A stretch of 64,000 bases of DNA, from NCBI GenBank assembly GCA_963790585.1, contig CAWBOY010000007.1:186001-250000 (forward strand), in the 5' to 3' direction. A program made the translations under genes and the position numbers. The notes beneath the pieces were generated by a model. The model was given only the letters and a program-made list of their open reading frames with translations, ran no database searches and had not been told where the DNA came from. Shown here piece by piece: positions 18,982 to 29,800 of this stretch; positions within the stretch are counted from its first letter, which is position 1, and each line of letters opens with the position of its first letter. The DNA comes from CAWBOY01 sp963790585. GTDB taxonomy: Bacteria > Planctomycetota > Planctomycetia > Gemmatales > Gemmataceae.

Positions 18982-19431
18982 ATGCTTCCTCAGGCCATAC
19001 ACATAATTTTGGCTGAAGACGACGACGGACACGCTGTACTCGTACAAAGAAATCTCGAACGCTCCGGATTGGTTAACGGCTTCACACGAGTTCGCGATGG
19101 CCAGGAAGCCCTTGATTTTCTCCGCGGCGAAGGGGCGTTTGCTGGAAAGACGTTGCCAGATCAGGTGCTCTTGCTCCTCGACATCAACATGCCGCGTGTC
19201 GATGGCGTGGAAGTGCTGCGGCAGATCCGCCTCGACCGGCGCATCGCGACGGTTCCTATCATCGTGCTGACGACCACGGATGATCCGCGTGAGATCGAGC
19301 GCTGCTATCAGCTGGGCTGCAATGTGTATGTGACCAAACCCGTCGACTATCAGGCTTTCATCGAGGCCATTCAGCGACTTGGCTTATTTCTGCAGGTAGT
19401 CGCTGTGCCGCGCAATGGCTCCGGTTCGTGA
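18982..19431 (+). CDS. Single-domain response regulator (Rcp1/CheY-like)
   Basis: A 149-aa cytoplasmic receiver without an output domain. Acidic pocket LAEDDDGHAVL near residues 10-20, phosphorylatable Asp67 in LLLLDINMP, the conserved Thr in VLTTTDD and the Lys in VTKPVDYQ are all present. The insertion typical of Rcp1-like receivers (FLRGEGAFAGKTLPD) is visible at 47-60; these usually pair with phytochrome-like or CHASE kinases. Its end overlaps the start of the following hybrid kinase by 4 nt, so the two are translationally coupled. It probably shuttles phosphate between the upstream kinase and the downstream hybrid protein (inference). Confidence 0.9.
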   Translation: MLPQAIHIILAEDDDGHAVLVQRNLERSGLVNGFTRVRDGQEALDFLRGEGAFAGKTLPDQVLLLLDINMPRVDGVEVLRQIRLDRRIATVPIIVLTTTDDPREIERCYQLGCNVYVTKPVDYQAFIEAIQRLGLFLQVVAVPRNGSGS

Positions 19432-21458
19432 TGCCGCATGATTGTGAGGGTAAGGCCGTGGACGAAAGGAAGGTGCAAGTTCTTGTCGTGGAGGACGATC
19501 CCGGGATACTCCGTTTGCAACAAAAGCGCTTGGAACGCGATGGCTACGAAGTCAAAGTGGCAACGAGCGCGGCGGAAGCCCTGGAACAGGTTCGCGCACA
19601 CACGATCGACCTGCTCCTTCTTGACCAAAATCTTCCCGGCGGCGTCAATGGGCTCGATTTCTATCAGCAGATAAAGCAAGCCGGCTACGATATGCCCGCG
19701 ATCCTCGTCACCGGCTTTACCGGCGAAAGTATCGTCCTGCAGTCGTTTCGGGCTGGAGTATTTGACTTCATTCCGAAGACACCGGATTATCTTGAATACC
19801 TGATGCCCACAATCGATCGCGTCGTCAAAAAGCGACTGACGGAGTCGAAACTGGTCGAGTCTGAGACACGTCTGGCCAGCATCATCCGAACGGCGCTCGA
19901 TGCGTTTCTTACCGTCGATGAACAGCATCGCATCGGGTTATTCAATCCGGCAGCGGAAAGTTGCTTTGGCTTGACGAGCGCTGAGGCCGTCGGGCAGCCA
20001 ATTGAGCGGTTTTTTCCGTCCTGGGCGGATGGGCTCCCCCAGGGGGAGGTGAAGCCAGGCCAACGGCTGGTGCGTGGGGAAACGATAGGAGTACGCGCCG
20101 ACGGATCTCATTTTTTCGCTGAGCTGTCCATTTCTCGGGTAGAGGCGGTCGGCCGCCATTTCTGGACCTTGGTAGCGCGAGATATTAGCGAGAGAAAAAA
20201 GGCGCAAGAGGAGCGGGAGCGCCTCATTCGGGAGCAAGCGGCCCGCAAGGAAGCTGAGGCAGCCCATGACCGCATGGCCGCCGTGGCGCGGGAAAATGAT
20301 CGACTTTATCAAGAGCTTCGTCAAGTCGATCGGCATAAAGACGAGTTTCTCGCCATGTTGGCCCACGAACTCCGCAATCCCTTGGCCCCGATCCGCAATT
20401 CTTTGCACCTCATCCGGCTCAGCCCAAACCCACTTCCTCCGGAACTCCAAGAGAATTGGGCTATCATAGACCGCCAGGTTAACTATCTAGTCCGCCTTGT
20501 CGACGACTTGCTGGACGTGAGCCGAATCAGCCAAGGCAAAATTCAGCTGCAAATGGAGAATCTCGATCTCGCAACGGTAGTAGATCGGGCTCTGGAGAGC
20601 AGTCGGCCGCTCATTCATGCCCGCGAACATACGATCAACGTGTCTGTGGCAAAGGAACCCTTGGCGATTGAGGCCGACCCAGTTCGCCTCGTTCAAGTCC
20701 TGGCCAACCTACTCAATAACGCGGCCAAATATACACCGGAAAAGGGACGTATTGATCTGAGCGTCGAGCGCGAGGGTGATCAGGCCGTGGTCAAAGTACG
20801 CGACACGGGCGTCGGCATTAGTCCAGAAATTCTGCCAAGACTGTTCGACCTCTTCACCCAGAGCAAACGCTCCCTTGATCGGTCTGAAGGCGGGTTGGGA
20901 ATTGGGCTTACACTGGTCCGGCACATAACGGAGATGCATGGGGGTACAGTCGAGGCCTCGAGCGCGGGCCCAGGGTTGGGCAGTTCGTTCACCCTCAGGC
21001 TACCGATCGCCTCGAACTCGTCGCCCCGGGCACCAAAGGCTGTATTGCCGGCCCTGACCAAGGCGTTGCGAGCCGTTCGTGTTCTGGTGGTCGATGACAA
21101 CCAAGACTCGGTGGCGACTTTATCTCGGCTGCTGCATGTTATGGGAAACCAGGCAATGACTGCGCACGATGGTGCTCGCGCACTCGAGCTCGCGGCGAAG
21201 TTTCGGCCCGACGTCATTCTTTTGGATATTGGTTTGCCTGGGATGGATGGCTATGAAGTGGCGCGAAGGATTCGGTCTTTACCAGGCCTAGAGTCGACGG
21301 TCCTGGTAGCTTTGACAGGCTACGGCAGCACAGAGGATCGGCAACATTCGGAGAACGCGGGGTTCCATGCCCACCTTGTAAAACCGGTTGATCTAGACGA
21401 GCTTGGCGAGATTTTGGCGAACCCACGAGCGCTGTTGGATCGAGCGCAAGAAGAATAA
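19428..21458 (+). CDS. Hybrid protein: receiver-PAS-histidine kinase-receiver
   Basis: A 676-aa soluble phosphorelay protein. The N-terminal receiver (about 16-135) has Asp66 in LLLLDQNLP. A PAS domain follows (about 147-260; TVDEQHRIGLFNPAAESCFG). A short coiled coil leads into HisKA with His313 in AHELRNPLAPIRNS, then HATPase_c with NLLNNAAKYTPEKG, DTGVGISPEILP and EGGLGIGLTLVRHITEMHGG. The C-terminal receiver (about 550-665) has Asp600 in ILLDIGLPGMDGYE. No membrane segment, so it senses a cytoplasmic or relayed signal. The start could be GTG 19428, ATG 19431 or GTG 19458; the first two overlap the preceding receiver gene. There is no recognisable DNA-binding output. Confidence 0.9.
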   Translation: MMPHDCEGKAVDERKVQVLVVEDDPGILRLQQKRLERDGYEVKVATSAAEALEQVRAHTIDLLLLDQNLPGGVNGLDFYQQIKQAGYDMPAILVTGFTGESIVLQSFRAGVFDFIPKTPDYLEYLMPTIDRVVKKRLTESKLVESETRLASIIRTALDAFLTVDEQHRIGLFNPAAESCFGLTSAEAVGQPIERFFPSWADGLPQGEVKPGQRLVRGETIGVRADGSHFFAELSISRVEAVGRHFWTLVARDISERKKAQEERERLIREQAARKEAEAAHDRMAAVARENDRLYQELRQVDRHKDEFLAMLAHELRNPLAPIRNSLHLIRLSPNPLPPELQENWAIIDRQVNYLVRLVDDLLDVSRISQGKIQLQMENLDLATVVDRALESSRPLIHAREHTINVSVAKEPLAIEADPVRLVQVLANLLNNAAKYTPEKGRIDLSVEREGDQAVVKVRDTGVGISPEILPRLFDLFTQSKRSLDRSEGGLGIGLTLVRHITEMHGGTVEASSAGPGLGSSFTLRLPIASNSSPRAPKAVLPALTKALRAVRVLVVDDNQDSVATLSRLLHVMGNQAMTAHDGARALELAAKFRPDVILLDIGLPGMDGYEVARRIRSLPGLESTVLVALTGYGSTEDRQHSENAGFHAHLVKPVDLDELGEILANPRALLDRAQEE

Positions 21459-21500
21459 ATACATCGACCCAACAGTTCGCGTCGTGGCTGGTGGCATATA

Positions 21501-21702
21501 TCAGAGCCTCTCCGAAAAATTGCGTTCCCCTTCCCAGGGTGCGCTGCGCGACCCTGGGCTTCGTTATAGAACGCCTTCAGCGTTCTCAATGCAATCAGTT
21601 GATACCTCGGTCTTAGAACGCCAACGGCGTTCTATATCAAAGCCCAGGGTCGCGCAGCGCACCCTGGGTGGGGAAGGCAAAACTTTCTGGAGAGCCTTTC
21701 AG
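21501..21702. repeat. Large inverted repeat, family G
   Basis: Palindrome with arms of about 85 nt. The inner part pairs CAGGGTGCGCTGCGCGACCC with its reverse complement, then TAGAACGCC..GGCGTTCTA. It lies between the convergent hybrid-kinase gene and the zinc-ribbon gene and touches the last codons of the latter. It may serve as a bidirectional terminator. Confidence 0.75.
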
Positions 21703-21911
21703 TTGATGGAATGTTGCGGTATGAATCCAGCTTTTCTCACTCCGGATTTTGTTGGCTCCGGATCTACAGCGACAACGGGTTGCGGCACACAAGAAAGGCT
21801 GTGTCGCAAATAACAATTCCAGCTACAAAAGGGGCGTCGGCAATGCGGGCAGAAGAGAGTCACTGCCCGCAGCAGACGATCACATTCTACGCAGGTACGA
21901 TAACTGTCCAT
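21699..21911 (-). CDS. Small zinc-ribbon protein
   Basis: A 70-aa protein with eight potential metal ligands in a compact N-terminal domain: Cys7, Cys10, Cys21, Cys24, Cys29, Cys33, His37 and Cys41 (TCVECDRLL, LFCPHCRRPFCSWNCYLRH). This fits two treble-clef or zinc-ribbon sites. The C-terminal 28 residues look disordered. GAGG lies 5 nt before the ATG at 21911. I do not recognise a named family; the spacing also resembles B-box/MYND-like zinc modules. Function unknown; protein-protein contact or regulation is plausible. Confidence 0.65.
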   Translation of the reverse strand: MDSYRTCVECDRLLRAVTLFCPHCRRPFCSWNCYLRHSLSCVPQPVVAVDPEPTKSGVRKAGFIPQHSIN

Positions 21912-22075
21912 GTGTGCCTCAACTTTCAAATACCGATCCTTGGTATAAGAGCTACTTCAATCGCAGCGGCCCGAACAAAAGAATCGAAGTCTTGAATTGA
22001 CTCCTAAAAGGACGCGGCAATGGAAGATTATGTTTCTGTTCCTGTTCCCATGTTTTGAAAAAGCGGACGGCGCGG

Positions 22076-22113
22076 AAAAAGCCAGCCGTGAGCATGCTCT
22101 ACGGACGACTGGC
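22076..22113 (-). terminator. Probable terminator of the 68-aa protein gene
   Basis: On the minus strand GCCAG..CTGGC with interior pairs is followed directly by TTTTT. It begins about 40 nt after the stop at 22154. The stem has mismatches. Confidence 0.5.
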
Positions 22114-22153
22114 ACCGCGCCGCCTTGGCTAACCGGACTATTGTTTCATTCGC

Positions 22154-22360
22154 TTAACGGCGCTGGATAGCGGTTTGCGAATGACTCACGAAGAGAGGAG
22201 CGGTTTTCAGCAACGAGAAGAGTTTGCGTTCGACCTGTTGCGCTGGCGTGAGCCGCGCGCGGTCGTCCGCAATCAATTCCTCATCGTAACTCGAATAAGC
22301 TGGTTCGCTCATCGCGTTAAAACCCAATTCGGGTTCAAGAGTAATCTCGTTGTAAGACAT
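22154..22360 (-). CDS. Hypothetical 68-aa protein under sigma-54 promoter
   Basis: No family recognised. A small acidic-then-basic protein starting MSYNEITLEPELGFNAMSEP, with no membrane segment and a helical middle (LTPAQQVERKLFSLLKTAP). It is very likely real: AGAGGAG lies 6 nt before the ATG and a near-consensus sigma-54 promoter (22403-22420) lies just upstream, with a plausible terminator downstream. The shared promoter type places it with the stress genes of this window. Confidence 0.7.
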   Translation of the reverse strand: MSYNEITLEPELGFNAMSEPAYSSYDEELIADDRARLTPAQQVERKLFSLLKTAPLFVSHSQTAIQRR

Positions 22361-22402
22361 GGTTCGCTCCTCTCGGGGAAATCCTACACCTTATTACACG
22401 TA

Positions 22403-22420
22403 AGCATAAAGTGTGCCAAA
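22403..22420 (-). promoter_or_regulatory. Sigma-54 promoter for 68-aa protein gene
   Basis: The minus strand reads TTTGGCACACTTTATGCT with GG-N10-GC spacing and a complete TTGGCAC -24 box. The leader would be about 33 nt. Confidence 0.7.
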
Positions 22421-22465
22421 TCGGATTTTCGCCCTAAAGGAGCATTTCGAGAATTATCAGAGAAT

Positions 22466-23881
22466 CTAACAAAAAGCTCGCGTTGAGACAGCGCGAGCTA
22501 GCTGGCATGGAGAGGGGGCCGCAGTGAATTGAAGGCGTGTTAGAGCCTCGGAAACGCACGATAATGAGTGAAAAACGTTGCGGATGCGATTGCAATGCAA
22601 TACATTTTCGAGCGCGAGCATCGCCGCGCCGGCGTCGATGCCGACCATATCGCGAGCGACCCAACCATGATCTAAATTAATGGAACTGAAGCCGTAGCGG
22701 CCGAGGGAAGTGACGACTTTATTGCGTAAAGCCTCGCATACGTTTGCCCACACTTGGGCGGGGCGATGCGCGATTGACGCTAAAGTCGCGGTAATATGCG
22801 CCGTGCCGTCCAGCCGCTCGGCTGGCGAGTAACAGCGATAAGCGAACGAGTCCGGAGGTGGGGCGGGGCCATCACCTGCCGAGAGTCCCCAAAATTTTCG
22901 ATACGTGCTAAACTGATCGGACGCGGCGCGGCAGACGCGATAATTGGCCTCCGTCGCATGGTTGGCGTCGGCGACTAAATCGATGCCGCGCGGCTCATGC
23001 CACAGCCGCAAATCCAATAAGTCGAGCCCATATTGGAAGACAAATAATCCTAAATCGGCGCTGCCAAAGCGCAGCCCAGCTTGCGAGCCTGGGAACGATT
23101 CCAATTTGGGCCAATGCGACGCCGGCCAGGCTCGATTCGCCGCCGCGCCAGCAGCCAGGATGTAGAGAAACACCGTCTCGCCATTGAGGCGATCCCAGGC
23201 GGAGCTTAAGAATTGGCCACGTTTATCGAGGCCATGGCACAGGAGGCCGCCTAAGCCATCGGTGCCGGGAACGGTCCAATACTGCCAATTGATTCGGTGA
23301 TAGAGCTGGTCCGCGAGGCCTTCGATGGCCGCGTCGCTCAGAAATCGTGCCGCCCACAGAGCGCCGGCGACGAGCCAACCCGAGTCTACGGTGCTGCGCG
23401 TATCGAAGCCAATAACGGTGCCGGTTTTAGAGCAAACGAAATGCGGCAGGATGCCCGCATCCTGGGGCAAGTCGTTCAGAACATGCTCCAAGCAGCGCCG
23501 TACCCGGCGAACGGCTTCGGCGTGAGTTAGCATGTGATACGGTTCAGCGGAGGCGAGCGCAAGCGCGATTAGCCCCATGCCGGTGGCGGCAATGCTGCAC
23601 AGCCCGTGCGGCCGCAGCGGGCCATGATTGGCCTGGCGATCCAGGATCAGGCCGTCGCTGGTTTGGTTTTCGAGGAAATAGCGCAAGGCAAGTCGTTGCC
23701 AACGCAGCAGTTGCGCGAATTCGCTCGAAGAGGCAAATGCCCCTCTTTGTGAGGTGCTGTCCGGCGCCGTCCCTGTCATGCCCGCATTCCCTTGCGTTCG
23801 GATGTCTTGAGCGATCGAAAGCAGTCTACTGGACGCGCGGGGCGGTCGACCAGTCCAGAAACGCCGATGCATTAAATTCAT
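22466..23881 (-). CDS. Glycoamylase-fold protein (GH144/GH189-like)
   Basis: A 471-aa protein with an (alpha/alpha)6 glycoamylase-like domain (PF10091 type) across about residues 50-445. Landmarks are IAATGMGLIALALASAEPYH, the DTRSTVDSGWLVAGALWAAR segment and GIDAGAAMLALEN near the end, which parallel conserved stretches of this fold. It has no signal peptide, so it is cytoplasmic. The same fold occurs in beta-1,2-glucan enzymes (GH144 endo-glucanases, GH189 transglycosylases), and its start overlaps the stop of the cyclic beta-1,2-glucan synthase gene in an ATGA junction, so it is translationally coupled to it. I infer a role in making, trimming or degrading the same glucan; catalytic acids were not assigned. 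A terminator hairpin overlaps its last codons. Confidence 0.7.
   Translation of the reverse strand: MNLMHRRFWTGRPPRASSRLLSIAQDIRTQGNAGMTGTAPDSTSQRGAFASSSEFAQLLRWQRLALRYFLENQTSDGLILDRQANHGPLRPHGLCSIAATGMGLIALALASAEPYHMLTHAEAVRRVRRCLEHVLNDLPQDAGILPHFVCSKTGTVIGFDTRSTVDSGWLVAGALWAARFLSDAAIEGLADQLYHRINWQYWTVPGTDGLGGLLCHGLDKRGQFLSSAWDRLNGETVFLYILAAGAAANRAWPASHWPKLESFPGSQAGLRFGSADLGLFVFQYGLDLLDLRLWHEPRGIDLVADANHATEANYRVCRAASDQFSTYRKFWGLSAGDGPAPPPDSFAYRCYSPAERLDGTAHITATLASIAHRPAQVWANVCEALRNKVVTSLGRYGFSSINLDHGWVARDMVGIDAGAAMLALENVLHCNRIRNVFHSLSCVSEALTRLQFTAAPSPCQLARAVSTRAFC
22471..22499 (-). terminator. Terminator of the glucan operon
   Basis: On the minus strand AGCTCGCG-CTGTCTCAA-CGCGAGCT is followed by TTTTTG. 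It overlaps the final codons and stop of the glycoamylase-fold gene. Confidence 0.75.
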
Positions 23882-26800
23882 CGCCCCAAGCGCACGCGCA
23901 CATCATGCGTCTTGCCATCGTCTTCTAAAGCGATCTCTTTGCTCGATGACTCCGCGCCATCGACCCATATTTGTGTTGTAGCCGACAAATGGTTAGGAGG
24001 ATTCTCAACCTGAATCTGATAGGTCGACGTTTTATAACGATAAACGATCTCAAATCCACTCCAGGTCGACGGTACGCAGGGCTCGATGCGCAGTTTGTCG
24101 CCGTGGCGCTTAAAACCCAAAATCGTTTCTAACCCGACGCGATGGAACCAAGCTGCCGAGCCGGTGTACCAGGTCCACCCCGCCTGCCCGACATGCGGAG
24201 GCAAGCTATAAACGTCCGCGGCGATGACGTAAGGCTCGGCGTGATAGACAGCTACTTTCTCCGCGGTGTCCGAGTGACGAATCGGATTGAGCAAGTCAAG
24301 CAGGCCCATGGCTTGGTCGCCGTCTCCTAATTTGGCGACGGCCTTCACAAGCCATAGGGCGCCGTGTGTATACTGACCGCCATTTTCCCGAATGCCGGGC
24401 AAATAGCCCTTGATATATCCGGGATGGAGGACCCCATTGTCAAACGGCGGTTCGAGCAACAGGATCATGCGGTTGTCGCGCCGCACCAAATGCTGTAGAG
24501 CCGAGGCGATGCCATGACGAGCCCGCGCTGGGTCGGCCCGGCCGCTAATCACGGCCCAGGACTGAGAAAGGGAGTCGATACGACATTCCGTGTTCAAGGA
24601 CGAGCCCAGAGGAGTTCCGTCATCGAAGTAGGCGCGGCGATACCATTCGCCATCCCAAGCCTGCTCGTCGATAGCTTTGGCCAAGGCCTCGGCCCGGTCC
24701 ACGCATTTCTTCACAGTGCCCGTATCGCCACGACGTTCGGCGATGGGCTTGAAACGATCGAAGCAGACGATCAAAAACCAGGCAAGCCAGACGCTCTCGC
24801 CTTTACCTTGGATACCGACATGATTCATGCCGTCGTTCCAGTCGCCCCCGCCGATCAAGGGTAGGCCATGGCCGCCGCATTTGTCTCCCTGTTCGAGGGC
24901 GCGGCGGCAATGTTCATAGAGGGGGGCCGATTCCCCCGAATCTTCAGGCGATCCAAAGCTATCCTCCTGATTCGCCTCGAGAAGGGGCGCCCGTAAGAAG
25001 GAGATCTTTTCGTCGAGAATCGTGGCGTCGCCGGTTACATCGACATATTGGGCGGTGACATAGACGAGCCAGAGAAGATCGTCGGAACAGCGCGTGCGAA
25101 CGCCGCGCCCGGTCGGCGGATGCCACCAGTGCTGGACATCTCCTTCGACAAATTGGCGCGAAGCGGCCCGCAGAATTTGCTCCCGGGCTTCGCGGGCGCT
25201 GCATCAAGAAGCGAGGCGACGTCCTGCAATTGGTCGCGGAAACCATATGCGCCGCCCGATTGATAAAACGCCGACCGGCCCCACAAACGACAGCTGGTAA
25301 CTTGATAAAGAAGCCAACGATTCAGCAACAGGTCCAGCGCCTTGTCCGGTGTCTTGACCTGGACGGCATTAAGCAGCCGATCCCAATCCTCGACAGTCGC
25401 CTGAAACGCTTTCTCCACCTCACCGGCGCAACGATAGCGCTCGACCAGATTTCGAGCTGCGTCCGCATCATTTTCTTGGCCCAGAAGAAATACGACTTCG
25501 CGTGTTTCCCCAGCAGCCAGCTCGAGTTTCGTCTGAATGGCGGCGCACGCGTCCAGACCTGCTCCGGTTCGGCCCGACAAATTGGTCCGCTGCAACGCTG
25601 CCGGCGCGGCGACGGAGCCGTTGCGTCCCAGGAATTCCGTTCTATCGCCGGTGACCGTATGCGGCCTGGAGGTAACGTCCGCAAAGGCGACCGCACTGCT
25701 GTAGGCTGCGTTGAAGGCGTTCCGAGCCAGCACGATGCCGCTGGCTGCATCCTGTTCAGTGACGATATGCAACCCCACTTGCTCCGTCGTGGGGCCTAGT
25801 ACCAACTCGGCATAAAACGTCGCCGACAGTCGGAGTGCGCTGCTGCCGCGGTTTCGCAGCGCCAGTCGAACGATCTTGATTTTGTCATGCGGCGGCACAA
25901 ACAGCGTCAGCTCCTGCTCCAAGCCGCCTCTGGGCTGGCTGAAGACGGAGTAACCTTGCCCGTGGCGTATGGTCGTCGGAGCGGCTCCAAGAACGGGTAA
26001 AGGCGTGGGCGACCAAATCTCCCCTGTGTCTTCATCGCGCATGTAGACCACTTCACCGGGACGGTCGGAAACAGGGTCATTGCTCCAGGGAGTTAGGCGG
26101 TTAGCCTGACTGTTGCCGACCCAAGTGTATCCGGACCCGCTATCGCTGATGAGGAAACCAATGCGGCTATTCGCGATCACATTGATCCACGGCGCTGGCG
26201 GCGGAGCGGCTTGAGATACGAGTACATATTCTTTTCCATCGGGTGTGAAACCGCCAAAACCATTCGGAAATTCGAGATTGGCTTGCGGAGCCGGCTGGGA
26301 AGGCGTGGCTTCCCCGTCGCGCGAAAGACGTCGGCTTCCCAATCGCGGCGGCAACACTACGGATTGTTCCAGAGCGTCTATTTGATCGCGCACGCTGCCA
26401 AGCTCGCTCGATAGGACCACACGCGCGGCGGCATTGAGCAGCGTCTGGTCCTCATCCGGTATTTGCGCCGTCTTACGAACGTAAACGCCGCCCGGCCGAT
26501 CAATAAGATCACGGGCGTCGCTTAAGCGCACCATCGCCTGCGCTTGCTCGTAGAGTTCCTCCAGGTAACTCACGGGGCGGACAATCAGAATAACGAGATC
26601 GACGGTCAAGCCCTTGGCGCACCAGTAGGCATGAACCGCAAGCATTTCGTGGACGAGCGACAGTCCCTTTTCGTCGCGCAGCCGCACCAGCACGATGGGT
26701 AAATCTCCAGAGATGCCGTAGCGCCATAAACTGGACTGACCCTGGCGGTTCGCCTTCAACGTACCCTGATTGGCCCGGAGCGCGGTGCCGGGTAACAAAA

Positions 26801-29800
26801 CGTGTCCGGCCAATCTCTGATACAGGTGAGCTTCCTCGATGGATAAATTCAAATGCCGCAGCTCGACGCGGCTATGAGCCCAGGCCAATTCAAAAGCCCG
26901 CGTGACCACGGGCATAGAATGGAATTGGTCCGCCAGGGCGAGAGCCTCCTCGCGCGTCTCCGCAACGCCGGTGGCAAAGGCCATGGTTACTGACCCACCG
27001 GGAGTCAAGCGAACTCGATGCCTTAGGCTGAAAATCGGATCAAGCACAGCGCCGACCGTTCCCGATAGCGGCCCCGCGTTGCGGTCGAGAACCACGGGAT
27101 TAGCTGGCGTGCGCCGGCGCCCGAGAAAGCGGGCCCGGTCCGTTTCATACTCAATGGCACCGATTGGGATGGCCTCACAAGCAAGTACGTGTATGGCCCA
27201 AATAGGCTTTTGGCTTTCGGCTCGAGGGCGTCGGCGACAGAGCAGGGCACGCTGCGCCGGCAACCATTCCGTCTCAAGGAATAGCTTGCCAAAGGCCGGA
27301 TGCGATACATCGGCGGCATGTTCGATCAACGCCACCTCAGCGTAGCTTGTGATCTCCAGCTCGCGCGTTTTCGCATCGAGATTTGTCAAGGTAAGGCGGC
27401 GCACTTCCACGTTTTTTTCGAGGGCAACCGTTATCTCCAGGTGGGAATTGATGCGCTGGTCGAGCCGTCGAATCTCCGCCTTGTCAATGGAGTAGATCAC
27501 TTCATAACGTGTAGCGATACGACGGAGCGGCTGATGACCGGCAGACCAGGTCGCACCGCTATGCAGGTCGCGTATGTAACAATACTGGCCCCAGTCGTCG
27601 GCCGTGCGGTCAGCGCGCCAGCGCGTCACGTCCAGACCGCGGCACGAACTAGAGCCCGATCCGGAGTTCGTGACCATCACCGAATAGGTGCCATTGGACA
27701 GCAGAAGCGTTCGCGGCCGTGGCGTGTCCGCGGTCGTCAATCTTCGACTCACCGGGACAGGCCCGCCATCGGTGGCAATCCGGATCATTTCTTCCGTCGT
27801 GTGTGCGTCAATCAAGGGCGCCTCGGCCGGAACGCGCTCCTGAAGGAGCAGCTCGGCAGCGTGAGCCGCCGGCTCGGCCATAAGGCGGCGCGGCATCGGA
27901 TCGTTCAAGAGTCGATTGGCGACGGCCAGGAGCGCCATCCCTTGATGATGGGCCATGTACGACTGAATTACTTGTAAGCGTTGTCCGGGAGGTAGCCGAT
28001 CGGCCGTATAGTCGATTGCCTCATAAAAACCGTATGGCCCCTCGCCACCCTCCGCCTTGAGATAATCAAGATTTGCAAGTGCAGCGCGAGGATCCACGGC
28101 AAGCGACAGAAGCGTGGCGTAGGGTGCGATTACCAGGTCCTTACTGAGCCCACGCTTGAGACCCAGTCCGGGGACTCCGAAAGATTGGTATTGGTACGTT
28201 TGTTGTGCATCGAGAACATTGAACGCCGATTCCGAGATGCCCCACGGCACGGCGTTCTGACGTCCATATTCGATCTGCCGGGCGACCGTTGCTCGGTAGG
28301 CGACGTCGAGGAGTGTGCCGGAAGGCGGCTGAAGCAATAGGCGAGGCATCAGGTATTCAAACATAGTGCCGCCCCAGGAGATCAATCCGGGCAGACCCCC
28401 AGCCAGCGTCGATGGCCGGCCGAGCTGAAACCAATGCTTGCACGGCGCCTCATTGCGGGCAATGACCAGATAACTCGTCAGGCACGATTCCGAAGCCAAC
28501 AGGTCATAATGCGACTGATCAAGCTTCCGTAGCGCGACGTTGTAGCCTATGGAGAACAGATTGCGGCTGTTGTTGTAGAGGAAGCGAAAACTCATCGCCG
28601 AGGCGAGAGCGTCCGCTCGATTGGCGAGACGACCTAAATCCTCGTCCCAATCGCTCCGAGATGAGCTTGTCAATTCTTCGCGGCGGTCTTGAATTTGGCT
28701 GATTAGCCTTTGTACCCATTGCGATAGACTCGATGACGAGTTCAACGATTGGGACTGAGGCAAGAGGATGGACCACTGTTTCTCTAGATCCGCCAAAAAA
28801 GGATCGGCGTTTTGTAGATCAACCCCACATTTTGCCATCAGCGGGCCGCTCGCAGCCAATGTTGTCTGGAAATTTTGGAGGCCGACTGCTGTGTCTTTAT
28901 TCAACGAGGACCGTAGAAGATCCACCTCCAATTTGATCTGATCAAGCGTGTCCTGAAGCCCGGCGATGACTGTAGCTGGAGTAAGCTGCTCTTCACGCTT
29001 TTCCAGGAGACCTTGTTTGAGAGTGAGAAGACAGCCTAACAAATTACCGCTATCTACCGTCGAAATGTAGACCGGTTCCAGAGGCTTCAACGTAAGTGTG
29101 TCGTACCAATTGAAGAAATGTCCCTGGTACCGGTCCAATTTTTCGAGAGTGTTCAGTGTATCGCCGATACGCCGACAGAGAGCCGGCAGGCTGAGGTAAC
29201 CCAGGTCATGGGCGGCAAGCGTCGATAGCAACAGTAGGCCCTTGTTCGTAGGCGAGGTCCGATGAGCCAGCTCGCCCTTAGGGACTTCCTGGAAGTTATC
29301 TGGAGGCAGCCAATGGTCTTCGGGGCCAACGAAGGTCTCGAAGAAATTCCAGGTTTTGCGCACGATGTATCGAAGCCGACGCTGCTGTGGCTCTTCGAGA
29401 ACGGCTTTTGAACTTGGCAACGGCAGGCTGACGAAAAAGGCAATGAGCGGCGAAAAAATCCAAACGAGAAGAATCGGCAAGGCGACGGGTAGCGCGGCGG
29501 GATTTGCCCATGCGACCAAAGCGGTCATGGCGATCGTTAAAGCGGAGGTAGCTCCCATACTACCGAGGAAGTGGAGGAAATGGCCTCCAAGGCGCCTTTC
29601 CGCCGCGTCCGCCGTTTCCCACTCGAGCAAGTGACGTTTCGAGATAAACAAGCGATACAGAGTCCGAGCGACGGCATCCACCATAAGCCGCGCCTGGTCT
29701 GCCAGAAACGCGATGGTCAATACGACGTGACCCGCCGTCGAACTAATGCTGTCGCGCAGTTGCGTTCGGGCGGCAAGTCCGACACGGCCCGTTAGAATGG

